Source of the DNA: Inquilinus limosus DSM 16000
GTDB taxonomy: Bacteria > Pseudomonadota > Alphaproteobacteria > DSM-16000 > Inquilinaceae
Direction of reading: 5' to 3'
Assembly (NCBI RefSeq): GCF_000423185.1
Contig: NZ_AUHM01000002.1
Coordinates: forward strand, 62,001-126,000
Length of the DNA: 64,000 nucleotides
The number at the start of each line of letters is the position of its first letter. Positions within the stretch are counted from its first letter, which is position 1. Below the pieces are notes generated by a model. It saw nothing but the letters and a program-made list of their open reading frames with translations. It was not told the DNA's origin and made no database searches. Position numbers and translations under genes: made by a program. This document shows, in pieces, positions 36,671 to 45,245 of this stretch.

Positions 36671-37789
36671 GTGACCGATACCCCCCTGCAGCGTACCCCG
36701 CTCTTCGACCTGCATGTCGAGCTCGGCGCCAAGCTGGTCCCCTTCGCTGGCTACGAGATGCCGGTGCAGTACCCGGCCGGCATCCTCAAGGAGCATCTGC
36801 ACACCAGGGCCGAGGCCGGGCTGTTCGACGTCAGCCATATGGGCCAGGCCTGGCTGGAGGCCGAGCCGGGCGAGGATGTCGCCGCGCTGATCGAGACGCT
36901 GGTCCCGGGCGATATCGCCGGGCTGGCGCCGGGCCGGATCCGCTATTCGCTGCTGCTGAACGACGAGGGCGGCATCCTCGACGATCTGATGATCACGCGC
37001 AGCCCCGATCCGACGCTGCTGTTCCTCGTGGTCAACGCCGCCTGCAAGGACGCCGATTTCGCGCATATCGCGACGAAGCTGGCCGGCCGAGCCCGCCTGG
37101 TCCGGCTCGACGACCGTGCCCTGATCGCGCTGCAGGGCCCGAAAGCGGCGGAGGTGCTGGCCCGCCACGCCTTCGGCGCCGACGACCTGGCCTTCATGGA
37201 ATCCGGCTCCTTCGCCCTCGACCGGGTCGAATGCCTGATCAGCCGGTCCGGCTACACCGGCGAGGACGGGTTCGAGATCTCCGCTCCGGCCGAGGAGGCC
37301 GAGCGCATCGCCCGCTTCCTGCTGTCGGAGCCGGAGGTGGCCCCGATCGGCCTCGGCGCCCGCGATTCGCTGCGGCTGGAGGCCGGCCTGTGCCTCTACG
37401 GCCACGACATCGACACGACGACCACCCCGGTCGAGGCCGGTCTGTCCTGGACCATCGGCAAGCGCCGCCGCGCCGAGGGCGGCTTCCCCGGCGCCGACCG
37501 CATCCTGAAGCAGCTGGCCGAGGGCCCGGCGCGCAAGCGGGTCGGCTTGAAGCCCGAAGGCCGCGCCCCGGCGCGGGAAGGCACGCCCATCCTCTCCTCC
37601 GACGGGCGCGAGATCGGCCGCGTCACCTCGGGCGGCTTCGGCCCGACGGTCGGCGGCCCGGTCGCCATGGGCTATGTCGAGGCCGGCTTCGCCGCCGCCG
37701 GCACGCCCGTCTCCCTCCTCATCCGCGACAAGGCGCATCCGGCCGTGGTGGCCGCAGTGCCCTTCGTCGCCCCGAACTTCCACCGCTGA
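36671..37789 (+). CDS. gcvT: Glycine cleavage system T protein (aminomethyltransferase)
   Basis: The 372-residue protein transfers the methylene group from the H protein to tetrahydrofolate and releases ammonia. Family marks are LFDLHVELGAKLVPFAGYEMPVQY, GLFDVSHMGQ, YSLLLNDEGGILDDLMI, SRSGYTGEDGFEI and GLGARDSLRLEAGLCLYGHDID, with the Asp in ILDDLM at the folate site. The GTG at 36671 is chosen because a GAGAGGA site lies eight bases before it; an upstream GTG at 36617 lies at the edge of the riboswitch and is unlikely. First gene of the gcv operon. Confidence 0.96.
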   Translation: MTDTPLQRTPLFDLHVELGAKLVPFAGYEMPVQYPAGILKEHLHTRAEAGLFDVSHMGQAWLEAEPGEDVAALIETLVPGDIAGLAPGRIRYSLLLNDEGGILDDLMITRSPDPTLLFLVVNAACKDADFAHIATKLAGRARLVRLDDRALIALQGPKAAEVLARHAFGADDLAFMESGSFALDRVECLISRSGYTGEDGFEISAPAEEAERIARFLLSEPEVAPIGLGARDSLRLEAGLCLYGHDIDTTTTPVEAGLSWTIGKRRRAEGGFPGADRILKQLAEGPARKRVGLKPEGRAPAREGTPILSSDGREIGRVTSGGFGPTVGGPVAMGYVEAGFAAAGTPVSLLIRDKAHPAVVAAVPFVAPNFHR

Positions 37790-37810
37790 TCGAACAGGGA
37801 CGCCAGCAGC

Positions 37811-38188
37811 ATGAGCACGCTTCGCTACACCAAGGACCATGAGTGGATCCGCGTCGAAGGCGACACGGCCACGGTCGGCATCACCGCCTATGCGCAGGAG
37901 CAGCTGGGCGACGTCGTCTTCGTCGAGCTGCCCGAGATCGGCAAGCAGCTGACCGCCGGCGGCGAGGCCGCGGTGGTCGAGTCGGTCAAGGCGGCGAGCG
38001 AGGTCTACGCCCCGGTGGCCGGCGAGGTGGTCGCGGTCAACCAGGCGCTGGTCGACAGCCCGGCCCTGGTCAACAGCGACCCAACCGGCGAGGGCTGGTT
38101 CATGAAGATCAAGCTGGCCGACGCCGCCGCGGTCGACGCGCTGCTCGACCAGGCCGCCTATGACGCCTATGTCGAGGGCCTGCACTGA
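37811..38188 (+). CDS. gcvH: Glycine cleavage system H protein
   Basis: The 125-residue lipoyl carrier shuttles the aminomethyl group between P, T and L proteins. It begins [21 protein letters not shown] and carries the lipoylated K60 in [13 protein letters not shown]. Further marks are [17 protein letters not shown] and [11 protein letters not shown]. Length fits the family. Its TGA shares one base with the ATG of gcvPA. Confidence 0.97.
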   Translation: MSTLRYTKDHEWIRVEGDTATVGITAYAQEQLGDVVFVELPEIGKQLTAGGEAAVVESVKAASEVYAPVAGEVVAVNQALVDSPALVNSDPTGEGWFMKIKLADAAAVDALLDQAAYDAYVEGLH

Positions 38189-39534
38189 TGCGTTACCTGC
38201 CCCTGACCGAGGCCGACCGCCGCGAGATGGTCGCTGCGATCGGCGCCGGCTCGGTCGACGATCTGTTCCGCGACGTGCCGCAGAGCGCGCGGCTGCCGGG
38301 CCCCTTGAAGGAGCTGCCGCCGCACCAGGGCGAGCTGGAGGTCGAGCGCGCCCTGGGCGCCATGGCGGCGAAGAACGTGCCGGCCGGCTCGGTGCCGTTC
38401 TTCTGCGGCGCCGGCGCCTATCGCCACCACGTCCCCGCCACCGTCGACTACCTGATCCAGCGCGGCGAGTTCCTGACCAGCTACACGCCGTACCAGCCCG
38501 AGGTCACCCAGGGCACGCTGCAGTACCTGTTCGAGTTCCAGACCCAGGTCGCCCTGCTGACCGGGATGGAGGTCGCCAACGCCTCGATGTATGACGGCTC
38601 CACCGCCTGCGCCGAGGCGATCATGATGGCGAACCGGGTCACCCGGCGCAGCCGTGCGGTGATCTCCGGCGGGTTGCACCCGCAGTACCGCGACGTCTGC
38701 CGCACCCATGCCGACTTCACGGGCTTCACCCTGGACGAGGCGGTGCCCAACCCGGATGGGGTCGAGGACCTGGCCGGCCGGATCGACGACACGACCTCCT
38801 GCGTCGTGGTCCAGAACCCGTCGGTGTTCGGCCATGTGCACGACCTGTCGGCCCTGGCCGAGGCCTGCCACGCCAAGGGCGCCCTTCTGGTCGTGGCGGT
38901 GACCGAGGTGGTGTCGCTCGGCCTCCTCACCCCGCCGGGCGAGATGGGCGCCGACATCGTGGTCTGCGAGGGCCAGTCGCTGGGCAATGCGCTGAACTTC
39001 GGCGGCCCCTATGTCGGCCTGTTCGCGACGCGCGAGAAGTTCCTCCGCCAGATGCCGGGCCGGCTGTGCGGCCAGACCGTCGACGCCGAGGGCAAGCGCG
39101 GCTATGTGCTGACGCTGTCGACCCGGGAGCAGCACATCCGGCGCGAGAAGGCGACCAGCAACATCTGCACCAACAGCGGCCTCTGCGCCCTGGCCTTCAC
39201 CATCCACCTGTCCCTCCTGGGCGAGGCCGGATTCACCAGGCTGGCGCGGATCAACCACGCCAAGGCCGTGACCCTGGCGGAGAAGCTGGCCAAGGTGCCC
39301 GGCGTCGCGGTGCTGAACCAGAGCTTCTTCAACGAGATCACGGTGAAGCTGCCGAAGCCGGCGGAGCCGGTGATCGACGTGCTGGCCAAGCGCGGGATCC
39401 TGGGCGGCGTGCCGGTCAGCCGGATCTACGCCAACCGCCCGGCCTTCGCCGACCTGCTGCTGGTGGCGGCGACCGAGACCAACACCGAGGCCGATATCGA
39501 CGCGCTCTGCGCCGGCCTGTCGGAGGTGCTGTGA
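38188..39534 (+). CDS. gcvPA: Glycine dehydrogenase (decarboxylating) subunit 1
   Basis: The 448-residue alpha subunit is the N-terminal half of a split P protein; a single-chain GcvP would be about 950 residues. It starts [18 protein letters not shown] and contains [53 protein letters not shown] and [18 protein letters not shown]. It forms the PLP-dependent decarboxylase together with GcvPB, to which it is coupled by an overlapping stop-start (TGATG). Confidence 0.97.
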   Translation: MRYLPLTEADRREMVAAIGAGSVDDLFRDVPQSARLPGPLKELPPHQGELEVERALGAMAAKNVPAGSVPFFCGAGAYRHHVPATVDYLIQRGEFLTSYTPYQPEVTQGTLQYLFEFQTQVALLTGMEVANASMYDGSTACAEAIMMANRVTRRSRAVISGGLHPQYRDVCRTHADFTGFTLDEAVPNPDGVEDLAGRIDDTTSCVVVQNPSVFGHVHDLSALAEACHAKGALLVVAVTEVVSLGLLTPPGEMGADIVVCEGQSLGNALNFGGPYVGLFATREKFLRQMPGRLCGQTVDAEGKRGYVLTLSTREQHIRREKATSNICTNSGLCALAFTIHLSLLGEAGFTRLARINHAKAVTLAEKLAKVPGVAVLNQSFFNEITVKLPKPAEPVIDVLAKRGILGGVPVSRIYANRPAFADLLLVAATETNTEADIDALCAGLSEVL

Positions 39535-41060
39535 TGACCCAGGTTGACACCTTCACCGGCAACCGCGGCCTCGACATCGAGGAGAAGCTGATCTTCGAGC
39601 AGGACACGCCCGGCCAGTCCGGCGTCGACCTGCCGGAGCCCGCGACCGACACGCTGCGGCTGGGGTCGGTCAAGCCGCGCGCCCGGGTCGGCCTGCCCGG
39701 CCTGGCCGAGCCGACGGTGATGCGCCACTACACCCGCCTGTCGCGGATGAACATGGCGATCGACACCGCCCTCTACCCGCTCGGCTCCTGCACCATGAAG
39801 CACAATCCGCGGCTGAACGAGCGGATGGCGCGGCTGCCGGGCTTCGCCGACATCCACCCGCTGCAGCCGGTTTCGACCGTGCAGGGCGCGCTGGAGCTGA
39901 TCGACACGCTGGCGCATTGGCTGAAGACCCTGACCAACATGCCGGCCGTGGCCCTGTCCCCGGCCGCGGGCGCGCATGGCGAGCTGTGCGGCATGATGGC
40001 GATCCGCGCCGCCCAGGAGGCCCGCGGCGAGGGCCACCGCACCCGCGTGCTGGTGCCGGAATCGGCGCATGGCACCAATCCGGCGACGGCGGCGGCGATC
40101 GGCTACGCCGTCGACGCCATCCCGGCGACGGCGGACGGGCATGTCGACCTCGCCGCGCTGAAGGCCAAGCTGGGGCCGGACGTGGCGGCGATCATGCTGA
40201 CCAACCCGAACACCTGCGGCCTGTTCGAGCGCGACATCGTCGAGATCGCGCGGGTGGTGCACGAGGCCGGCGCCTTCTTCTACTGCGACGGCGCCAACTT
40301 CAACGCCATCGTCGGCCGGGTGCGCCCGGGCGACCTCGGCGTCGACGCCATGCACATCAACCTGCACAAGACCTTCTCCACCCCGCATGGCGGCGGCGGC
40401 CCGGGCTCCGGCCCGGTGGTGCTGTCGGCCGCGCTCGCGCCCTACGCCCCGATCTCGGCCGTGGTGCATGATGCCAACGGCTTCCGCGTGGCCGAGCACA
40501 AAGGCCGCGACGGCGCGCCGGAGCACAGCTTCGGCCGGCTGAAGGCGTTCCACGGTCAGATGGGCATGTTCGTTCGCGCGCTCGCCTACATGATGAGCCA
40601 CGGCGCCGACGGGCTGTGGCAGGTGGCGAGCGACGCGGTGCTGAACGCCAACTACGTGCAGGCCCGTCTCAAGGATGTGCTGACCCCGGCCTTCGACAAC
40701 GGCTACTGCATGCACGAGGCGCTGTTCGACGACCGGGCGCTGAAGGACACGGGCGTGACCACGCTCGACATCGCCAAGGCGATGATCGACGAGGGCTTCC
40801 ACCCGATGACCATGTACTTCCCGCTGGTCGTGCACGGCGCCATGCTGATCGAGCCGACCGAGACCGAGAGCAAGGCGACGCTGGACCAGTTCATCGGCAC
40901 CATGCGGTCGCTGGTCGAGAAGGCCAAGGCAGGACAGGCGGAGTGGTTCAAGGGCGCGCCCTACCACGCTCCGCGCCGGCGTCTGGACGAGACCGCCGCG
41001 GCCCGCAAGCCGGTGCTGCGCTGGACGCCCGACGCCCCGCTGGCCCAGGCGGCGGAGTAG
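39534..41060 (+). CDS. gcvPB: Glycine dehydrogenase (decarboxylating) subunit 2
   Basis: The 508-residue beta subunit carries the PLP site: K279 in INLHKTFSTPHGGGGPG. Other marks are YPLGSCTMKHNPRLNE, SPAAGAHGELCGMM, ESAHGTNPATAA and LTNPNTCGLFE. With GcvPA it decarboxylates glycine and loads the aminomethyl group onto GcvH. It is the last gene of the riboswitch-controlled operon. No lipoamide dehydrogenase (L protein) gene is present, so that subunit is shared from elsewhere. Confidence 0.97.
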   Translation: MTQVDTFTGNRGLDIEEKLIFEQDTPGQSGVDLPEPATDTLRLGSVKPRARVGLPGLAEPTVMRHYTRLSRMNMAIDTALYPLGSCTMKHNPRLNERMARLPGFADIHPLQPVSTVQGALELIDTLAHWLKTLTNMPAVALSPAAGAHGELCGMMAIRAAQEARGEGHRTRVLVPESAHGTNPATAAAIGYAVDAIPATADGHVDLAALKAKLGPDVAAIMLTNPNTCGLFERDIVEIARVVHEAGAFFYCDGANFNAIVGRVRPGDLGVDAMHINLHKTFSTPHGGGGPGSGPVVLSAALAPYAPISAVVHDANGFRVAEHKGRDGAPEHSFGRLKAFHGQMGMFVRALAYMMSHGADGLWQVASDAVLNANYVQARLKDVLTPAFDNGYCMHEALFDDRALKDTGVTTLDIAKAMIDEGFHPMTMYFPLVVHGAMLIEPTETESKATLDQFIGTMRSLVEKAKAGQAEWFKGAPYHAPRRRLDETAAARKPVLRWTPDAPLAQAAE

Positions 41061-41061
41061 T

Positions 41062-41099
41062 GCCAGTGGCGCCCGTCCTCGCGGAGGGGCGCCACTGGC
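41062..41099. terminator. Strong hairpin at the end of the gcv operon
   Basis: Perfect 13-bp arms GCCAGTGGCGCCC and GGGCGCCACTGGC around a 12-base loop, starting two bases after the gcvPB stop and five bases before the stop of a convergent gene. No T tract follows, but strength and position between convergent genes fit a two-way terminator. Confidence 0.75.
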
Positions 41100-41104
41100 T
41101 CCGG

Positions 41105-42319
41105 TCAGGGCTCCGGCACGACGATCCGGTCGCCGACGGCATAGAGAAAGCAGCCCGGCGCGCGCTGGCGGCAATAGGACAGGACGGCGGCGGCCGCTTC
41201 CTGCTGCGTGCGGTAGCCCGAGTTCCAGGCCCAGGACTTGCTGCCGTCGGTGGCAAAGGCCTTCTCGTAGCTCGAGCTGGCGAGATAGCGGGTGAAGCTC
41301 TTCTGGCCGTCCTCGGACAGGGAGGGCGGCGCCGGCAGCTTCACGGTCTCGGCCTTGACCAGCTCGGTCGAGGGAAGCCCGCGGGCGGCAAGGAACTCGC
41401 TGACGCGCGGCCACCACAGGGTCGGCGGTGCCGACGCCATGATGAAGTGGCCGTTGTCGCCTGAGGCGGGGGTCACGAACAACTCCCCGGCGCCTCCGGC
41501 GGCCTGATATCGGGAGAACATCTCCCGGGCCAGCGCCGGCGAAAACTCCTTGTCGTTCTCGGCATAGATCCACAGCACCGGCGTCCGCGCCGTCTGCCCG
41601 AAGCCGCTCGCGGCCTCCAGCAGACTCTCCTTGCCACAGACATTCACCCACGAGGCGCCGCGACCGCCGGCGAAGTCGAGCACGGCCTGCACGCCCGGCG
41701 GGTTCGTCGCGGCCGCCGCGAGCACGGCCCAGCCGCCGGTCGAGGAGCCGAGCAGAACCGCCTTGTCCGGCGATGCCCAGGGCTGGCGGCGCACCGCGTC
41801 CAGCGCCGCCAGCAGGTCCGTGCGGGCGATCTCTCCCGCACGCTGGTGCTGGGGATTGTCGCAGGATGTGCCGGTGATCAGGTCCCGCCCGGTCGAATTG
41901 CCGTAGCCCCGCCGCAGCACCATGACGGCGGCATAGCCGCGGCGCGCGAAGTCGATGGCTGTGCCGGAATAGCGGTTGGCCGTGAGACCGCGATTGTAGG
42001 CCCCCTCCGACGTGCCGTGCGTGATCAGCGCGACCGGATAGCGGCCGGGCGCGCTGGGCCGCGTGACGAAGGCCTCGAGCGTCTCCCTATCCCCGTCCGG
42101 CATCGTCACCTCGAGCGGCAATGGCTGCCGCACTAGGCCCGGCAGTTGCTGGTTGCTGCCGCCGATCGCGACCATCTGCGGGCTGCTGGTCTGGCAGGCA
42201 GCCAGCAGCAACCCAGCCGCGGCGATCAGCGCGCGGCGCCAAGCGACCCTGCCCGATGACTTGGGCCGCGACGCCAGGGCGCGCAACATCCCGGCCGGAA
42301 CGGCCGGCAATCCGTGCAT
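41105..42319 (-). CDS. Lipoprotein alpha/beta hydrolase with a C-terminal module
   Basis: The 404-residue product has an N-terminal lipoprotein signal with lipobox LLLAAC (RRALIAAAGLLLAACQ) and an alpha/beta hydrolase domain (about residues 60-310): YPVALITHGTSEG, nucleophile elbow LLGSSTGGWAV, acid Asp in IYAENDKEFSP and catalytic His in DNGHFIMA. It resembles dienelactone-hydrolase-like or prolyl-oligopeptidase-like serine hydrolases. After it comes a distinct 75-residue tail (SLSEDGQKSFTRYLAS through APGCFLYAVGD) with two Cys, reminiscent of small DUF4189-type domains. The start at 42319 follows GGAGAG. Likely anchored to the outer or inner membrane facing the periplasm; substrate unknown. 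Confidence 0.85.
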   Translation of the reverse strand: MHGLPAVPAGMLRALASRPKSSGRVAWRRALIAAAGLLLAACQTSSPQMVAIGGSNQQLPGLVRQPLPLEVTMPDGDRETLEAFVTRPSAPGRYPVALITHGTSEGAYNRGLTANRYSGTAIDFARRGYAAVMVLRRGYGNSTGRDLITGTSCDNPQHQRAGEIARTDLLAALDAVRRQPWASPDKAVLLGSSTGGWAVLAAAATNPPGVQAVLDFAGGRGASWVNVCGKESLLEAASGFGQTARTPVLWIYAENDKEFSPALAREMFSRYQAAGGAGELFVTPASGDNGHFIMASAPPTLWWPRVSEFLAARGLPSTELVKAETVKLPAPPSLSEDGQKSFTRYLASSSYEKAFATDGSKSWAWNSGYRTQQEAAAAVLSYCRQRAPGCFLYAVGDRIVVPEP

Positions 42320-42465
42320 GATGTGACTCTCCCCGCTCCGATCGAGATCGCCGCGCGGGGTTCCTCCCCGGCTGTCGACGCCCCGTCGATTGTTGCCCCC
42401 GATTTCCGCATCGATGCCCCGCCCGCCGGCTTCAGCCGACGGCGAGGACACAAGGAGAAAGTCTT

Positions 42466-42561
42466 ATGGATGAGGCCAACGGCCGGCAAGCGGGACCGCA
42501 GCCGGAGGATCCGGAAAAGGCTTCTGGCCGGCGTCGCCGTGAAATCTTACCGCCAGCGTAA
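42466..42561 (+). CDS. Possible 31-residue small protein
   Basis: An ATG at 42466 opens a 31-codon frame (starts MDEANGRQAGPQPEDPEK, ends ILPPA) preceded by an AAGGAGA site eight bases upstream, one of the best ribosome binding sites in the area. The peptide is strongly polar with a basic RRRRE stretch. No family is recognised. It lies between the divergent lipoprotein hydrolase and ridA, so it may instead be a leader peptide for ridA, or chance. Confidence 0.35.
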   Translation: MDEANGRQAGPQPEDPEKASGRRRREILPPA

Positions 42562-42650
42562 AACGGTCTTCCAACCGCCATACCGTCGCGGCATCATCGC
42601 CTCGCACCAGCTGGTGCAACACACGCCTGAGGGGGCGAGATGGGGGTACG

Positions 42651-43040
42651 ATGGCACGCAAGGCCGTGACGAGTTCTCAGGCGCAGGCCATCGGCCCCTA
42701 TTCGCATGGCGTGGTGGGGCGCAGCGATCTCCTCTTCCTCTCCGGCCAGACCCCGATCGACCCCGCAACTGGCCGCCTGGTCGAGGGCGACATCACCGCC
42801 CAGACCGAGCGGTGCCTGGCCAATCTGAGCCATGTGCTCAAGGCGGCGGACCTGACCTTCGACGCGGTGGTGAAGGTCAACGTGTTCCTGACCGACATGG
42901 ACGACTTCGCGGCCATGAACGCGGTCTATGAGCGCCATTTCCGGCCACCCTACCCGGCCCGCTCGACCATCGGCGTCGCCGCCCTGCCGCTCGGCGCCCG
43001 GGTCGAGATCGAGATGGTCGCGGCGATGCCGCGGGAGTGA
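42651..43040 (+). CDS. ridA: RidA-family reactive intermediate deaminase
   Basis: The 129-residue protein belongs to the YjgF/YER057c/UK114 group that hydrolyses reactive enamines/imines such as 2-aminoacrylate. Visible marks are QAIGPYSHGVV, LFLSGQTPIDPATG, VVKVNVFLTDMDDFAAMN and YPARSTIGVAALPLGARVEIEMVA with the substrate-binding Arg at 104 and Glu near 121. The length and trimer-interface pattern are typical. It stands alone; the strand changes on both sides. Confidence 0.95.
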   Translation: MARKAVTSSQAQAIGPYSHGVVGRSDLLFLSGQTPIDPATGRLVEGDITAQTERCLANLSHVLKAADLTFDAVVKVNVFLTDMDDFAAMNAVYERHFRPPYPARSTIGVAALPLGARVEIEMVAAMPRE

Positions 43041-43053
43041 CCGGCGTCCGGCG

Positions 43054-43569
43054 CTACTGCAGATATCCCCAGCGCTCCACCGCCGGCTCGGCCGAGGACC
43101 ACTTCCAGGTCTCGCCCTGGCGGCAGATGGTGCCGATGTAGATCCCGCGGGTTGCCTTGGCGCCCTCGCCCTCCTCGACCGTGACCAGGATCTCCTTGCA
43201 GGTGGCGAGCGGCGTCTCGATCAGCCGGGTGACCTGCACCGCGCCGTTCTCGTCGGCATAGCCGAAGGGCAGGTCGTGCTCGACCCGCCACAGCTGGGTC
43301 TCGCCCGGCTGCATCCGGCCGGCGACGCCGGCGATCACGTCCTGCTCGTCCTTGTGCAGATCCCGCATCACGGATTTCACCCCCGCCGCGACCGCGGCCC
43401 GAGTGCCCATGCCGACGCTGTAGCCGACCACCGGATTGGCCGTGATGGCTCCGACCGTGCCGCCGGTGGCGATGCCGCTGACATCCGCGACCATGCTGCA
43501 GCCGGCGAGCGGCATCAGCACGGGCAGCAGGCGCAGGAGCCGCAAGAGACGGCGCCGCCGCCCCCTCAC
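43054..43569 (-). CDS. Lipoprotein, tandem paralogue 2
   Basis: The GTG start at 43569 overlaps the TGA of the preceding paralogue (GTGA). From it the product is 171 residues: Arg-rich n-region, hydrophobic core LLRLLRLLPVLMPLAGC with lipobox Cys at about 24, a Gly/Ala-rich segment with hydrophobic character (GIATGGTVGAITANPVVGYSVGMGTR), then a soluble domain ending CRQGETWKWSSAEPAVERWGYLQ. It is clearly related to the gene upstream over its full length. The alternative ATG at 43638 lies inside the paralogue and would spoil the signal peptide. Function unknown. Confidence 0.85.
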   Translation of the reverse strand: MRGRRRRLLRLLRLLPVLMPLAGCSMVADVSGIATGGTVGAITANPVVGYSVGMGTRAAVAAGVKSVMRDLHKDEQDVIAGVAGRMQPGETQLWRVEHDLPFGYADENGAVQVTRLIETPLATCKEILVTVEEGEGAKATRGIYIGTICRQGETWKWSSAEPAVERWGYLQ

Positions 43570-44081
43570 TGCAGCGAACCCCACCGCTCCGTGGCCGGCT
43601 CGGCCGAGGCCCATTTCCAGGTCTCGCCGTTCTGGCAAATGACGGCGACGTAGAAGGCGCGGTCCTTCTCGCCCTCGACCGAGAACACGATCTCCTTGCA
43701 GGCGAGCGGCGGCGCGCCGATCAGCCGGCTGACCGTGACCTCGCCCTGGGCGTCGGCCTCGATCGGCACGTCGTGCGCGATGTCCCAGCGCGCCACTTGG
43801 CCGATGGCCAGCGGGCCGGCGACGGCGGCGATCCGGTCCTGCTCGGCCTGATGCACCTTGCGCTCGCCGTACTGCAGCCCGGCGCTGGCGGCGGAGCGGA
43901 CGCCGAGACCGATGCCGGTCGCCACCAGCGCGTTGTCGGTGACCGCCGTGGCCGCGGCCGCGCCGCCGACGCCGGCAAGATCCGCTGTTCCCTCATGCAG
44001 CAGGGAGCTGCAGCCGGCGAGCGTCGAGGCCGAAACCATAAGGAGAGCAGCAATAGAGAATCTGCACGTTCTGGTGGGCAT
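43566..44081 (-). CDS. Lipoprotein, tandem paralogue 1
   Basis: The 171-residue product starts MPTRTCRFSIAALLMVSASTLAGC (lipobox Cys at about residue 24) and ends CQNGETWKWASAEPATERWGSLQ, matching its downstream neighbour almost residue for residue at the C-terminus and in the EQDRIAAVAGPL / EQDVIAGVAGRM region. The middle has an Ala/Gly-rich stretch (AGVGGAAAATAVTDNALVATGIGLGVRSAA) that could insert in a membrane. Conserved Cys in LACKEI and VAVICQ could pair. The two genes overlap by four bases and must be made together. No known family is recognised. Confidence 0.88.
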   Translation of the reverse strand: MPTRTCRFSIAALLMVSASTLAGCSSLLHEGTADLAGVGGAAAATAVTDNALVATGIGLGVRSAASAGLQYGERKVHQAEQDRIAAVAGPLAIGQVARWDIAHDVPIEADAQGEVTVSRLIGAPPLACKEIVFSVEGEKDRAFYVAVICQNGETWKWASAEPATERWGSLQ

Positions 44082-44273
44082 CGCACCGTCTTGGGCCGCG
44101 GTCTTCGGGGGGCGGCCCGAATTGCGAATCACCGTAACATCAACTTGTTACAAATGTCGATGAAGGCAGAACCTCAATTACATTCAACTTCGGTAGCATC
44201 GCGCATCGCGGCTTGGCTGGCGGTGGTCCGGCACCGTGCTATCGTGCGGCCGCGTCGATGGACGGAGGGAAGC

Positions 44274-45245
44274 TTGGGTCATCTGGTTGCGGCCGCCGCC
44301 TATGCGAATGGACAGCGTGTCGCCGAGATCGCCCTGTCGGAGGGCCGGCGCTGGGCGGAGAAGCCCGGCCATTTCGTCTGGATCGGCATCCGCGAGCCGG
44401 AGGAAGTGGAACTGCGGGACCTGGCGCAGCAGTTCGGACTGCACCCCCTGGCGATCGAGGACGCGCTGAAGGCACATCAGCGGCCGAAGCTGGAGACCTA
44501 TGGCGACGCCCTGTTCGTGGTGCTGCGCACCGCGCATCGGGTGAAGGAAGAGACCGAGTTCGGCGAGACGCACATCTTCGTCGGCCCCGGCTACGTCATC
44601 TCGGTGCGGCACGGCCCCTCCTCCTCCTACGCGAAGGTGCGGGAGCGGGCGGAGGCCACCCCCTCGCTGCTGAAGCACGGCGAGGATTTCGTGCTGTATT
44701 CCATCCTCGATTTCGTGGTCGACAACTACACGCCGGTGGTGGAGGCGATCGAGACCGAGGTGACGGCGCTGGAGCAGCACGTGCTGAAGGTGCCGCTGAC
44801 CGCCGCCGACATCGAGCGCATCCACGCGCTGCGCCGCGAGCTGATGGTGATCCGCCGCACCGTCACCCCAACGGCGGAGGTGTGCAAGCAGCTCGAGCAC
44901 ACCGAAGTCGGTTGCATCGACGAGGCGATGCATCCCTATTTCCGCGATGTCGCCGACCATGTGAAGCGGGTGAGCGACCATGTCGATGCACTGCGCGAGA
45001 TCGTCACCCATACCTTCGAGGCCGGCCTGCTGCTGGAATCCTCACGCCAGAACCAGGTGCAGCGGAAATTCGCCGCCTGGGCCGCGATCCTGGCGGTGCC
45101 GACCGCCATCGCCGGCATCTACGGCATGAACTTCGACAACATGCCGGAGCTGCGCCTGCCCTACGGCTATTTCGTAGTGCTCGGTGCAATCGTCGGCCTC
45201 TGCAGCTTCCTGTACTGGCGGTTCAAGCGCTGGGGCTGGCTGTAG
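44274..45245 (+). CDS. corA: CorA-family magnesium/cobalt transporter
   Basis: The product is a CorA-type divalent cation channel: a large N-terminal cytoplasmic funnel (FVWIGIREPEEVELRDLAQQFGLHPLAIEDALKAHQRPKLE), a long central helix, then two C-terminal membrane helices with the signature YGMNFDNMPEL between them and a Lys/Arg-Trp tail. A TTG at 44274 preceded by GGAGGGA gives 323 residues, the usual size, and matches where homology starts; an in-frame ATG at 44154 would add 40 residues that do not look conserved. It functions as a pentamer in the inner membrane. Confidence 0.9.
   Translation: MGHLVAAAAYANGQRVAEIALSEGRRWAEKPGHFVWIGIREPEEVELRDLAQQFGLHPLAIEDALKAHQRPKLETYGDALFVVLRTAHRVKEETEFGETHIFVGPGYVISVRHGPSSSYAKVRERAEATPSLLKHGEDFVLYSILDFVVDNYTPVVEAIETEVTALEQHVLKVPLTAADIERIHALRRELMVIRRTVTPTAEVCKQLEHTEVGCIDEAMHPYFRDVADHVKRVSDHVDALREIVTHTFEAGLLLESSRQNQVQRKFAAWAAILAVPTAIAGIYGMNFDNMPELRLPYGYFVVLGAIVGLCSFLYWRFKRWGWL

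Noticed and set aside
44082-44273. A riboswitch (such as a Mg sensor) before corA
   Set aside because: The region is mildly AT-rich but shows no conserved M-box pattern or obvious long-range helices.
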